NCBI GenBank assembly: GCA_031548025.1
Contig: JAVBRM010000005.1
Coordinates: forward strand, 98,175 to 162,174
Source: UBA5239 sp031548025
GTDB taxonomy: Bacteria > Verrucomicrobiota > Lentisphaeria > Victivallales > Victivallaceae
Direction: 5' to 3'
DNA: 64,000 nt
The notes beneath the pieces were generated by a model, which had not been told where the DNA came from, made no database searches, and saw nothing but the letters and a program-made list of their open reading frames with translations. Made by a program: the position numbers and the translations under genes. Below, piece by piece: positions 9,003 through 17,227 of this stretch. Every line of letters starts with the position of its first letter. Positions within the stretch are counted from its first letter, which is position 1.

Positions 9003-9971
9003 TTATCGTAAAATCGTTTTAACACTTTTCCGCTCCGTCAACCAGGGCTGTAGAATGACGTCTTTCGTCTCATGCCCATCAATACGTGCCAGCAGCAGTT
9101 TTCCCGCCTCGTACCCTTGCTCATAACGCGGCTGAGTGATGCTGGTCAGCCTTGGGCTGGTGTATTCGCAAAATTTCTCGCCATTGACGCCGATGACGGA
9201 AAGATCGTCGGGAACTTTCAACCCGAGTTCATATGCCGCGGCAATCAGTTCCGCCGCCGTGGAATCGCCGCATGTCAGGTATGCGGTCGGCGGTTCGGGC
9301 TGGGCCAAACCCCATTTCAACATTTGCATGCCGTTTGCCGTCGGTTCCTCCAGTAATATCAGCCGGACGCCTGCAACCTCTTTGGCGGCGCGTTCCGCTC
9401 CCTCGAGCCGCTGCGGGTCGCCGCCGCATTGAATCGCAATCCGGCGGTGTCCGTGTTCCAATAGATAACGCACCGCCAGGAAATTGATCATGTCGCCATC
9501 GACCCGGACGTGGGGAATTTCATCGGTCCCACTGGACTTGGTCAGAAATACCAGCGGCATGCGTTCATTCAACTCCTGACAGGTTTTGAGTTTAAAATCC
9601 GGCATTATAATCAATCCGTCGATCTGCTTGCCGGCCAGCAAACGGCATTTTCCCCAGAATTCATTCTCGTTGTGATAGGTGCAAAGAATCAAACTGTACG
9701 AAGCCTGGTTCAGTACATCCTCCAGCCCCTGCAGGATTTCCGATGTGAACGAACCCATCATGGTCGGAAAAATCGCTCCGGCCATAAACGTCCGTCCTTT
9801 GGCCAACGCCCGTCCCGCGATATTCGGATGATAATCCAACTCCGTAGCGGCGGCCAGAATCCGGGCTTGCGCTTCCGCCCCGACTTTATGCAGTCCGGTC
9901 TTGTTGATCACATAAGAGGCTGTGCTCAAACCAACGCCCGCCCGCCTAGCCACATCACTCAAAGTCGTCAT
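9003..9971 (-). CDS. LacI-family transcription regulator
   Basis: A 322-residue regulator with the LacI helix-turn-helix at residues 2-50 (LSDVARRAGVGLSTASYVIN) and a sugar-binding-protein-like effector domain. First gene of a six-gene minus-strand cluster (pseudopilin, 1071-residue protein, SASA, GH130, DUF4434). The upstream region carries a consensus promoter and a 7-bp-arm palindrome, so it probably controls itself and the cluster. The inducer is likely a product of the glycan degraded by these enzymes, perhaps a mannose-containing one given GH130 (inference). Confidence 0.94.
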   Translation of the reverse strand: MTTLSDVARRAGVGLSTASYVINKTGLHKVGAEAQARILAAATELDYHPNIAGRALAKGRTFMAGAIFPTMMGSFTSEILQGLEDVLNQASYSLILCTYHNENEFWGKCRLLAGKQIDGLIIMPDFKLKTCQELNERMPLVFLTKSSGTDEIPHVRVDGDMINFLAVRYLLEHGHRRIAIQCGGDPQRLEGAERAAKEVAGVRLILLEEPTANGMQMLKWGLAQPEPPTAYLTCGDSTAAELIAAAYELGLKVPDDLSVIGVNGEKFCEYTSPRLTSITQPRYEQGYEAGKLLLARIDGHETKDVILQPWLTERKSVKTILR

Positions 9972-9992
9972 ATTCCATCCTGAATTTTAATC

Positions 9993-10041
9993 TAGTGAAT
10001 CGCTTCACTAAATATTATACATGAAAATTTTATTTTGTCAA
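9993..10041 (-). promoter_or_regulatory. Promoter and operator of the CAZyme cluster
   Basis: Minus strand TTGACA (10036-10041), 16-bp spacer, TATAAT (10014-10019), then the palindrome TAGTGAAGCGATTCACTA (9993-10010) with perfect 7-bp arms and a central CG. The operator is placed over the expected start of transcription, as in the LacI genes at 1493-1508 and 38211-38224. Confidence 0.75.
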
Positions 10042-10090
10042 TCCCCCTGTCTGAAATTTTTTACGACATACACAACTCCTTGCATTTCCT

Positions 10091-10120
10091 CTCCGTGTTC
10101 CTCCGTTTTTCTCCGTGTCC
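10091..10120. repeat. 10-bp tandem repeat, CTCCGT core
   Basis: Three units of 10 bp each start with CTCCGT (10091, 10101, 10111). The array lies between the divergent LacI and MarR genes, upstream of the MarR promoter. It resembles the CCGTGG repeats at 38491-38517. No binding role can be shown from sequence alone. Confidence 0.6.
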
Positions 10121-10154
10121 CTCTAAGAAATTCACCTTTTTCTTGAAATATTAG

Positions 10155-10181
10155 TTGACATATCATCTGTTTAGATATAAA
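10155..10181 (+). promoter_or_regulatory. Promoter of the MarR operon with possible operator
   Basis: TTGACA (10155-10160) is followed after 15 bp by TATAAA (10176-10181). An ATATC/GATAT inverted pair (10160-10164 and 10174-10178) lies between and on these boxes, a plausible MarR site. The spacing is a little short; TAAACT two bases further on would give 17 bp. Confidence 0.5.
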
Positions 10182-10205
10182 CTATATGCAACAAAGGATC
10201 ACACC

Positions 10206-10676
10206 ATGAAAAAAACTTATAATGAAGTCGTAAAATTCGGTTCGCTTGAGCATGAAGCCCTGATGGGCGTATGGTGGGTCGGGCAAATGCTGAAAAAGCG
10301 TGCCCGTCGTTTTTTCGGTGATTTGCTTTCGAGCGAGGTCCAGTTCAATATCATGCTGCTGCTGAAATATTCCGACCATCCGCTCAGCCAGCAGGAACTC
10401 AGCGAAAAACTCCTGGTCGACAAATCCAATCTGACCGGCGTAGCCGGGCGCATGGAGGCCGCCGGATTGCTGACTCGCAAAGTCGACTCCTCCGATGCCC
10501 GCGCTTATCAGTTGGAGCTCACCACACTCGGACATGGCATTCTGGAACGCGTCGAAGCTCCCTATGATCAGAAAATCAAACAGTTGATGGAGGGATTTTC
10601 TCAGAAAGAACTGGAAACTCTGGTCAAATTGATGGAGCGCATGCAGCACGCACTCGACCGGGAGGAGCAATCATGA
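10206..10676 (+). CDS. MarR-family transcription regulator
   Basis: A 156-residue protein with a winged helix-turn-helix in the middle (about 45-110: LSQQELSEKLLVDKSNLTGVAGRMEAAGLL, then a wing with DSSDARAYQLELT) and dimerisation helices at both ends, the standard MarR layout. The start at 10206 follows AAAGGA by eight bases; an in-frame start at 10155 would lie in the promoter. First gene of a three-gene operon in which each stop overlaps the next start (ATGA). It probably represses the operon and responds to a small ligand. Confidence 0.9.
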   Translation: MKKTYNEVVKFGSLEHEALMGVWWVGQMLKKRARRFFGDLLSSEVQFNIMLLLKYSDHPLSQQELSEKLLVDKSNLTGVAGRMEAAGLLTRKVDSSDARAYQLELTTLGHGILERVEAPYDQKIKQLMEGFSQKELETLVKLMERMQHALDREEQS

Positions 10677-11221
10677 AGAATATCATCATCAGACCGCCGA
10701 ACAATGAGCGGGAAATCGAACAGCTCTGGACTCTGAACCATGATGTTTTTTCACGCGAATTGCGCCAGCACGAAATTCATGACGATGGGCAGTTGGTGGA
10801 TAAGTTTCATCATAAAAATTATTACATCGCCGCCTGGCATGGCGCCGAAGCCGTCGGCATGGTCTGCGCGCATTATGAACCGCCGTTTTCCGCGGTCGAG
10901 AAATTCGGTGAGATCGTCTCGCAAGTGATCATCCCCGGCGCAACCGCCGAGGTCCGGCTCCTGGCCGTTAAACCGGAATACCGCCATTCGCTGATCGTCC
11001 CGAAAATGGGTGCGGAAATCTTCACGTATCTGGCCGGCCACGGAATCGAACTCCTGGTTATTTCCGGAGTATCCGAACAGAAGATTTTTTATGAACACAT
11101 CGGATTCCGGGCGATCGGCGAACCGGTTCAAAACGGTGCCGCCTGGTTTTATCCTATGGTCGCCGACCTGTCGGCGGTCCTGGCCTGGAGCAACAATATC
11201 ATCGCGAGGTGTCGAAAATGA
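10673..11221 (+). CDS. GNAT-fold acyltransferase, N-acyl amino acid synthase-like
   Basis: A 182-residue protein that looks like a GNAT-fold acyltransferase. The core EVRLLAVKPEYRHSLIVPKMGAEI matches the acyl-CoA binding strand and loop, and the later IFYEHIGFRAIGEP is the usual final motif. The N-terminal region (IEQLWTLNHDVFSREL) recalls N-acyl amino acid synthases (FeeM-like) and acyl-homoserine-lactone synthases, which use acyl-ACP. It overlaps the MarR gene and the aminotransferase gene by four bases each, so the three products probably act in one pathway. The substrate is unknown. Confidence 0.72.
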   Translation: MKNIIIRPPNNEREIEQLWTLNHDVFSRELRQHEIHDDGQLVDKFHHKNYYIAAWHGAEAVGMVCAHYEPPFSAVEKFGEIVSQVIIPGATAEVRLLAVKPEYRHSLIVPKMGAEIFTYLAGHGIELLVISGVSEQKIFYEHIGFRAIGEPVQNGAAWFYPMVADLSAVLAWSNNIIARCRK

Positions 11222-12261
11222 AATTACTGGAATTTACCCCTACCGTACCACACCTGTTTCCGAAAGCCGAGGCGGCATTGAGTTCTCCATTGTTCTCACA
11301 CCGGAGCGACGAATTCGGAGAGTTGTTTCTCCGGGCTTCGGAACTGCTGAGAATGATGAGTTTCGACTGTTTCCATCCGCTGATCGCCGCGGGCACCGGC
11401 ACCTGGGCCAACGAATTGATGGTCTGGAATATCCTCCCGAACGCACACCGGGCACTGGTGGTGATCAATGGTGAGTTCGGTTCAAGGCTTTACCGGCAGT
11501 GCTGTGCCTGCCGTCCCGACACGGTCAAGGTCGAAATGGACTGGGGAACCCCGTTCGACCACGACCGGATTAATATGTTTCTGGAAACCAATCCGGACAT
11601 CGACTGGATATTTGCGGTGGCTACCGAAACCAGTTCCGGTATGAGCAACGATGTGATCATGCTGGACCGGCTTTGCCGTCCGCGCGGAATCCGCCTGGCA
11701 TTGGACGGAATCAGTGCGGTTGGAATGGCTCCGGAACTTTTCAGCCTGACCCAGCCGGGCGTAATCACCGCGTCAAGCGGCAAAGCCCTGGCGGCGCTCC
11801 CCGGAATATCATTGGTTTTCTGCGATACCGCCCTTGAGTTCAAACCGTCCACCAATATCCCCGACTCACTGGACATCTCCCGCCTGATGGCGGCGGAATC
11901 AACCCCCGGCATGGTACGCAATACCCTCGGTTCCACCCAGCTATCCTGCTTGACCGCCGGTTTGGAAGAACTTGCCGCCATTCCCAATTACCGCGCCATG
12001 CATGCCGGCTACAAACAACAGATCATCGATGCTTTCAAACAAATCGGCATTGAAGCGCTTCCGGACAGCAACAGTCCGCTGGTTACCACCTTCCGGCGTC
12101 CGCCCGAGCCCGAGTGGAACCGTTTGAATTCAAGGCTGCATTCAAACGGCATCAGGCTCTATACCGCCCCGGAATACCTGAAGTCGCGCGGACTGTTTCA
12201 AGTCGCCACCATGGGCAACATTACTCCGGTCGACATTCAGCTCCTGGTCGATACTATTTGA
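11218..12261 (+). CDS. Class V PLP-dependent aminotransferase
   Basis: A 347-residue fold-type I enzyme of the alanine-glyoxylate / 2-aminoethylphosphonate aminotransferase group. The PLP lysine is expected in ITASSGKALAALPG (about residue 185), and LALDGISAVGMAP carries the cofactor Asp. The start at 11218 follows GAGGTG; an upstream GTG is less likely. Stop and start overlap with the GNAT gene, and its last eight bases overlap the convergent GH16 gene. With the acyltransferase it may make an N-acylated amino compound (inference). Glyoxylate, pyruvate or phosphonoacetaldehyde are all possible acceptors. Confidence 0.82.
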   Translation: MKLLEFTPTVPHLFPKAEAALSSPLFSHRSDEFGELFLRASELLRMMSFDCFHPLIAAGTGTWANELMVWNILPNAHRALVVINGEFGSRLYRQCCACRPDTVKVEMDWGTPFDHDRINMFLETNPDIDWIFAVATETSSGMSNDVIMLDRLCRPRGIRLALDGISAVGMAPELFSLTQPGVITASSGKALAALPGISLVFCDTALEFKPSTNIPDSLDISRLMAAESTPGMVRNTLGSTQLSCLTAGLEELAAIPNYRAMHAGYKQQIIDAFKQIGIEALPDSNSPLVTTFRRPPEPEWNRLNSRLHSNGIRLYTAPEYLKSRGLFQVATMGNITPVDIQLLVDTI

Positions 12262-13051
12262 CCTCGTCGAATACCCGGACATAGTCGACGATGAAGTAAT
12301 CCGGCAGAACCGCGCTTTTCAAGTCTTCCCGTGGAGCATCGCCTTTCCGGTAGCCCTGACACTCGGTCGAAATCAGGATGAATTGTTCGCGTTGCGAAAT
12401 GGGGTACGGTGCCGTCACGCGCCACGATTCCTTGCCGTCGATATAGTAAATATAGGCGTCAGGGGTCCATTCCAGCCCGAAAATGTGCCAGTCATCCGGC
12501 CCGCCCTCAATCTTGATATTGCCGGAGCCGACATGCTTATGATCGTCGCCATAACCATCCCAATGGTTGTTGTGGCTGATCATGTTGTCACGGGTGAAAT
12601 TCTCCATGATATCGACTTCCACTCCCACCTCCTCGGGATTGAGAGTGGCCCCGATGGTCGGAGACTGGAGCCAGAACGCCGCCCACCAGCCGGGCTGCTT
12701 CGGCAGCTTGCAGCGGATTTCGTAATAACCGTATTTGTGCATGAATTTCGGTTCCTGAATCTTGGCGACCGGCCAACGAAATTTGTCGTAGCTCTCGCCG
12801 GGACGGTCCATGAAATTCGAGCCGGTCTGCAGATGCGGCGAACGGAATTGACCATCCTTCTCCTGCAGGGTCAACAGTAGGTTGCCTTGCCCGTCCAACA
12901 CCGCGCCATCCTCCGAAAAAGTCTCATGCCGGGTCTGCATCAGGTGCAACCTGAAATCCCACTTGCTCCGGTCCAGGGTCTCGCCGTCAAATTCATCGTT
13001 CCAGACCAATTTCCACTTTTTGCCTTTCGGCAATAAACTTTCTACATGCAT
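12254..13051 (-). CDS. GH16 family beta-glucanase/galactanase-like enzyme
   Basis: A 265-residue single-domain GH16 protein of the laminarinase/agarase/porphyranase type. The catalytic ExDxxE motif is visible as EVDIME (about residue 145), and the opening WKLVWNDEFDGETLDRSKWDF is a classic family start. GYYEIRCKLP precedes the catalytic strand. There is no signal peptide, unusual for a polysaccharide hydrolase, so it may act on imported oligosaccharides or leave the cell by another route. GGAG lies nine bases before the start. Divergent from an AraC gene with an 18-bp direct repeat in between, which suggests control by that regulator. Confidence 0.9.
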   Translation of the reverse strand: MHVESLLPKGKKWKLVWNDEFDGETLDRSKWDFRLHLMQTRHETFSEDGAVLDGQGNLLLTLQEKDGQFRSPHLQTGSNFMDRPGESYDKFRWPVAKIQEPKFMHKYGYYEIRCKLPKQPGWWAAFWLQSPTIGATLNPEEVGVEVDIMENFTRDNMISHNNHWDGYGDDHKHVGSGNIKIEGGPDDWHIFGLEWTPDAYIYYIDGKESWRVTAPYPISQREQFILISTECQGYRKGDAPREDLKSAVLPDYFIVDYVRVFDEVK

Positions 13052-13061
13052 TTAATGACTC

Positions 13062-13154
13062 CATATATAGTTTTATGGTTGAATACTATTCATTATAATG
13101 CTAAATTCTAATTCAAACAATGAATTATCAGTCAATCATATATAGTTTTCTGGT
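13062..13154. promoter_or_regulatory. 18-bp direct repeats, candidate AraC sites
   Basis: CATATATAGTTTTATGGT (13062-13079) recurs at 13137-13154 with one change (C for A at position 14). The copies are 75 bp apart, about seven helical turns, and flank the space between the divergent GH16 and AraC genes. Such paired direct repeats fit AraC-family binding. The second copy ends six bases before the AraC start codon, so binding there would block that gene. Confidence 0.6.
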
Positions 13155-13159
13155 CAATC

Positions 13160-14014
13160 ATGTGGATAAACATACCTCTAAGTGAAGTTCAGCGCCTGAG
13201 TCGGTTTCCTTGTCAGCTCAAGGAAATCGGCTACACCCATGGCGGCCTCTACCAGGAAAGAACCATGTACAGCCTCGGTAAATTCGAAGTATGCCTGCGC
13301 CTGTATTCTCAGGAAAAAGAGGCCGTCGATTATCTGGACGGAGTGAAATATGTAACCAAATTTCCCCATGTTATCCTGAAAATCCCCCATGTCGAACACC
13401 GCTATACCATCGACGCTCCCCGGGAGTCTTTCAGCCTCTGTTACCCCCCGTCGGTTGAAATGGCCCTGCGCGATATCTGCCCCTTCCCTCCCCGGCCGAT
13501 CTGGGAATTCGAACTGGATGATATCAAAAGCAAGCTGATCACCGAATTGAAAGAATTGATGCAATATTCGCGCAATTTCTCGATTGCCGACCGGATGGAC
13601 CTGCTGGCTTTTCAATTGATCGAAGAACTGGTTTTCAACGCCGGCACGAAAAAAGAAAACCAGGATTACAGCGAGGTCAAAATCCGCAGTATCGCGTCAT
13701 ATTTTCAGATTCATTTCCGGGAGAAAATCAATATCGATGCCTTGGCGGCAAATCACGGTATGAGCCGCAGTACCTTCACCCGGCACTGGCGACGCTTTTA
13801 CGACTGCCCGCCGGGGCAATACCTGCTGGATTTGAAACTTCAATACGCCTGCCGCAATCTGCTGGAAGATGCCGGGTTGAAAGTATGCGACCTGTCGGAC
13901 CGCCTGAGCTTTCAAGACCCGGAATACTTCTGTGCACTATTCAAGAAAAGGTTCGGCATGACCCCGCTTGAATATCGCAGGGTCAACAATCCGGCAGCCC
14001 AACTGACCGATTAA
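13160..14014 (+). CDS. AraC-family transcription regulator
   Basis: A 284-residue regulator. The N-terminal part is a cupin-like effector domain; the C-terminal 100 residues have two helix-turn-helix units (INIDALAANHGMSRSTFTRHW and VCDLSDRLSFQDPEYFCALFKKRFGMTPLEYRR). No ribosome site is obvious before the start, so a weakly translated or slightly later start is possible. Divergent to GH16, its most likely target. Confidence 0.9.
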   Translation: MWINIPLSEVQRLSRFPCQLKEIGYTHGGLYQERTMYSLGKFEVCLRLYSQEKEAVDYLDGVKYVTKFPHVILKIPHVEHRYTIDAPRESFSLCYPPSVEMALRDICPFPPRPIWEFELDDIKSKLITELKELMQYSRNFSIADRMDLLAFQLIEELVFNAGTKKENQDYSEVKIRSIASYFQIHFREKINIDALAANHGMSRSTFTRHWRRFYDCPPGQYLLDLKLQYACRNLLEDAGLKVCDLSDRLSFQDPEYFCALFKKRFGMTPLEYRRVNNPAAQLTD

Positions 14015-14041
14015 TTCGCGTTATTTGCCGATTTGAGGTAG

Positions 14042-14063
14042 GGCGCTCTGTCCCCAGAGCGCC
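14042..14063. repeat. Perfect 9-bp hairpin, REP-like
   Basis: GGCGCTCTG (14042-14050) and CAGAGCGCC (14055-14063) pair around a TCCC loop. It lies between the convergent AraC (ends 14014) and TPR-like (ends 14120) genes. No T-tract follows on either strand, so it is not a classical terminator; it resembles the GTAGGGCG-type REP palindromes seen in Verrucomicrobia-related genomes. Confidence 0.55.
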
Positions 14064-14119
14064 GTTCACTCCGCATGCCTTACCGGGTGGCAAAAGGCGA
14101 CAAGATATTCCCAACAGCG

Positions 14120-15769
14120 TTAATTCGCTCTGGGCATCGGCAGAGGCATGGTTCCCGGCAGGGTAGTCGTCGGTGGTGCTTTGGGAGCTTCCTCGCCTCT
14201 GGCCGCGGCTTCCTGAGCCAAACGCTCGCGAAGTATCGCCGCCATCGCCGGATTGAAATTCTGCAAGCAGGCGTCGGTGATCGATTTCTTCATCTGTTCG
14301 TACGTCGGCAAACCTACCCGTTTCTCGACATCCTGATTGGCCGTCTGGTAGACATTGTACAAATAGCGCGCCATTCTTTCCTGTGCGATGGCGGCATCGT
14401 CGTCGCCAAGCACCAGATAGTTGATGCTGCGGAAAATCAAACCGCTGATCTGGTCGGTAGCCTGCTTGATGCTGGCGTCGCGGACGTCTTCGGCCCATTC
14501 CTTCATGACGAATTCATCCAGGCGCATCCGGTGGCTTCCCGGCTCTTCCTTACGCAGCTTGCCGTAATACTCGGCGGCTTTGCGGAAGTGTCCGTAGTTG
14601 TAGAGCAGCGAGATCGCATCCTTGAAGAAATTGATCTTGGCGGAACGGAAACTGGACTGCTTGTCGTTCTCTTCATAAGCTTTTTCATAGGCGGCGGTTA
14701 CCGCGTCGATAACGTTGAAGTTCGGCACCAGGATGATATTTTCATAGTTTTCCTTGTCCAGCCAGAGAATGCGCCCGCTATGGAAAGCGTCGCTCAAGGC
14801 CTGGGTAATCATCCGCTCGCAGGAGAGATCCCGGTGTCCCACCGTCATTTCCAACCCCTTGGTTGCCCAGTAAATCGCCTGGGATTCCGGCAGACGCCAT
14901 TCCAGCTTACCGTATTGGGTGTTGATTTTGTTGATCAGCTCCACATCCAGCCGGTACTTGCGCATCAGCCACTGACGGCGCAAGTAATACTCAAGATCGA
15001 TATTCACCTTCTCGGCCGCCAGTTTGGCGGACAGGGTTTCCGGAATCTTGCCGCCATCGCGGGTAAAGGCCTGGTAGACGGCTTCCAGATTATTGAAGCC
15101 GGCCTCTGTCAAAGCCTTCCAGAAAAGATGTTCGGGCTTGTAAAGACGCTTGAAATCCGCTTCATTCTTGGGCACCGCCAGGAATTTATCCCAGTCGGGA
15201 TCGGCTCCGATCACTTCACCGACTTCGATTGCCAGACGGTTCTTGTAATATTTATGGGCATCGTCCAACACGTTGCCGAGTTTATGCTGTAAAATCCAGC
15301 CGAGTTCCTTGTAGATCACCGGATCGCTGGGATTGTAGTCGATGGCTTTGTCACGAATCAACCGGATGCCCTCGGTAACCCAGCGCCAGCGGTCCTCCGG
15401 CAGCGAACAGGTCACCGAGATGTTGTATGCCATATTCCAGGCCAGATAAGCCGTAGCGCCGGAAAAACGCGGCTGCAGTTCGGTAATCCAGTATGCCAAC
15501 TGAACCATTTCGAAATAATTGCCTTCCTCCTGCAAGGAGGCGGCACGCAGCCAGAGAACGTCGGCCAGGATTCCGCGGAAACTGCCCAGCGCCACTGTCG
15601 TGAAAACCAGCATCGGCGGAGCGTTGCTGATCTGCCCGGTGGCATGCAAATTGTTTTCCTTGATATGGTAGTTCAACCGGCTGCTGGTCAAATTCAGGAA
15701 AATCGCCAGGATGCCGGTAACGGCAACCATGGACAAAACTATAACAATATTTCTGAGTTTACTATTCAT
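14120..15769 (-). CDS. Membrane-anchored TPR-like protein of ABC cluster
   Basis: A 549-residue protein with one N-terminal membrane helix (about 8-27) and a long helical, TPR-like periplasmic part. The conserved block FRGILADVLWLRAASLQEEGNYFEMVQLAYWITELQPRF (residues 64-102) marks a family found in Planctomycetota, Verrucomicrobiota and Lentisphaerota next to ABC-2 transporter genes. The end is Pro/Ala rich. It overlaps the permease gene by four bases and is the last gene of the block. Its function is unknown; the context suggests a partner of the transporter. Confidence 0.7.
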   Translation of the reverse strand: MNSKLRNIVIVLSMVAVTGILAIFLNLTSSRLNYHIKENNLHATGQISNAPPMLVFTTVALGSFRGILADVLWLRAASLQEEGNYFEMVQLAYWITELQPRFSGATAYLAWNMAYNISVTCSLPEDRWRWVTEGIRLIRDKAIDYNPSDPVIYKELGWILQHKLGNVLDDAHKYYKNRLAIEVGEVIGADPDWDKFLAVPKNEADFKRLYKPEHLFWKALTEAGFNNLEAVYQAFTRDGGKIPETLSAKLAAEKVNIDLEYYLRRQWLMRKYRLDVELINKINTQYGKLEWRLPESQAIYWATKGLEMTVGHRDLSCERMITQALSDAFHSGRILWLDKENYENIILVPNFNVIDAVTAAYEKAYEENDKQSSFRSAKINFFKDAISLLYNYGHFRKAAEYYGKLRKEEPGSHRMRLDEFVMKEWAEDVRDASIKQATDQISGLIFRSINYLVLGDDDAAIAQERMARYLYNVYQTANQDVEKRVGLPTYEQMKKSITDACLQNFNPAMAAILRERLAQEAAARGEEAPKAPPTTTLPGTMPLPMPRAN

Positions 15770-17205
15770 TTTCTGATTACCAGCCCCAGTTCTCTGCGAT
15801 TATACAAATACATACCCAACAGGAAGAACGGTACCCCGCGCAACAGGAAATAATGCAGGAAAATAATTCCGATGATCCTGAATTCAATCAATTCGCCGCC
15901 GGCGATAAACCGTGAAACCTCAAAACCCTGCAGCGGAATAATGAACCACAGCAGAATCCGCCCCACATACGATCCCATATAGTCGGCCGCACCGCCAAAG
16001 TAACTGGTCCCGGCCAGCATTACCGCCAGACTCCCGGCCAACAGATAAGATATGACCAGAAATACCGCCGTCGGCATCGAAAGCACCGAAGCGGCCGCGC
16101 ATCCCAGACCGGCCATGACGATCAACTGCAAAAGCATGATCAGAATCGCCCGGCAATAATTCCCGGTAAAGGTACCGGCTTCGATCAGGACTTTCGGACC
16201 GTCCGTAGGCTGGAAAAACAGCGTGCCGCCACCCGGGTCGAGGTTTTGAAACGCAATGACCATAGCGCCGTCCGGACTGATGAAGTCGGAAGTCAGGAGG
16301 CGTTCGTGGAACTCCCCCGCCATGATCTGTTCCGGAGTCGGCGTCAGGGGCGTGGCGACAAAATTGATTTTCTGCTCGGACAGTTGTTTTTGCTCAAAAA
16401 CATTCTTGGCGTCCTGGTTTGCCGCTTCGGCAGGCACCGGTATGCCGCCAAGCCACATCCCGCGCGACTGGCGCTGTTCGTTGCCGCCGATTTTGTTGAC
16501 GTACATCCTGAACCGGAAGAAAATAACGCCTTTATAACTGGTCGGCAGGTTTTTGTACTGCCATTCACGCATGGTGTTGAATTGAATCTGTGAATAACTG
16601 CCGATGATCTCTTTTTTCAAATCCTGCAGCATCTTATTCATGCCGTCCTGGGATTCGTCCACCGCCTTGCCGGCCTTTTTGTTGTCTTCGATTTTCTGCG
16701 CCAATGCCTCACGGGCAATTGCATCCATATCCGGCATCACCGGCATGAAAACCCGCCGGGCTACCAGCACTTCGTTCTTGATGCGGTCACGCTCCTTCTC
16801 GCTGAACTCCTGCTGATGATACTGATACATGATGATGAAATAGATCGTTACCGCGGAGAACAACAGCAGAATAAAGTGAATGATCACAATGCCGGTCCAC
16901 TTGCCGAGCCAGACGGTAATCCTGGATATCGATTTGGTGACCACCATGTGAAGCTGATAAGTCTCGGTATCGCGGGACATGATGAAACATCCCAGCCAGA
17001 TCGAAGACAACGACAGGATAAAACCGATCACCGCCAGGCTGTATTTCAGCGATACCTGAATATATCCGTGGGCAGTGCCGTCACCGGCAATACTGGTCGG
17101 AATAAATACGATACAGAACAGCAGCACCGCCGTCAGCAGTTGAAAAATATTCGATCTGATCGCAGTTTTCAGCGTCAGTCTCACAATTCCGAAAAAAGGC
17201 CTCAT
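15766..17205 (-). CDS. ABC-2 type transporter permease
   Basis: A 479-residue membrane protein: two or three helices at the N-terminus (about 20-45, 58-78, 108-130), a large soluble loop (about 130-350), then four or more helices (about 350-465). This matches the NosY/ABC-2 permeases that carry an extracytoplasmic insert. It lies between the ATPase (23 bp upstream) and the TPR-like gene. The substrate is unknown. Confidence 0.82.
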   Translation of the reverse strand: MRPFFGIVRLTLKTAIRSNIFQLLTAVLLFCIVFIPTSIAGDGTAHGYIQVSLKYSLAVIGFILSLSSIWLGCFIMSRDTETYQLHMVVTKSISRITVWLGKWTGIVIIHFILLLFSAVTIYFIIMYQYHQQEFSEKERDRIKNEVLVARRVFMPVMPDMDAIAREALAQKIEDNKKAGKAVDESQDGMNKMLQDLKKEIIGSYSQIQFNTMREWQYKNLPTSYKGVIFFRFRMYVNKIGGNEQRQSRGMWLGGIPVPAEAANQDAKNVFEQKQLSEQKINFVATPLTPTPEQIMAGEFHERLLTSDFISPDGAMVIAFQNLDPGGGTLFFQPTDGPKVLIEAGTFTGNYCRAILIMLLQLIVMAGLGCAAASVLSMPTAVFLVISYLLAGSLAVMLAGTSYFGGAADYMGSYVGRILLWFIIPLQGFEVSRFIAGGELIEFRIIGIIFLHYFLLRGVPFFLLGMYLYNRRELGLVIRK

Positions 17206-17227
17206 GCTTACTCTCTCATTTAAGCCG

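Noticed and set aside
11218..12261. Phosphonate degradation role (2-aminoethylphosphonate aminotransferase)
   Set aside because: Only the general class V fold is visible and no phosphonatase or phosphonate transporter is nearby, so the specific name is not justified.
14075..15292. Plus-strand frame of 405 codons opposite the TPR-like gene
   Set aside because: Antisense shadow; no ribosome site, no recognisable protein features.
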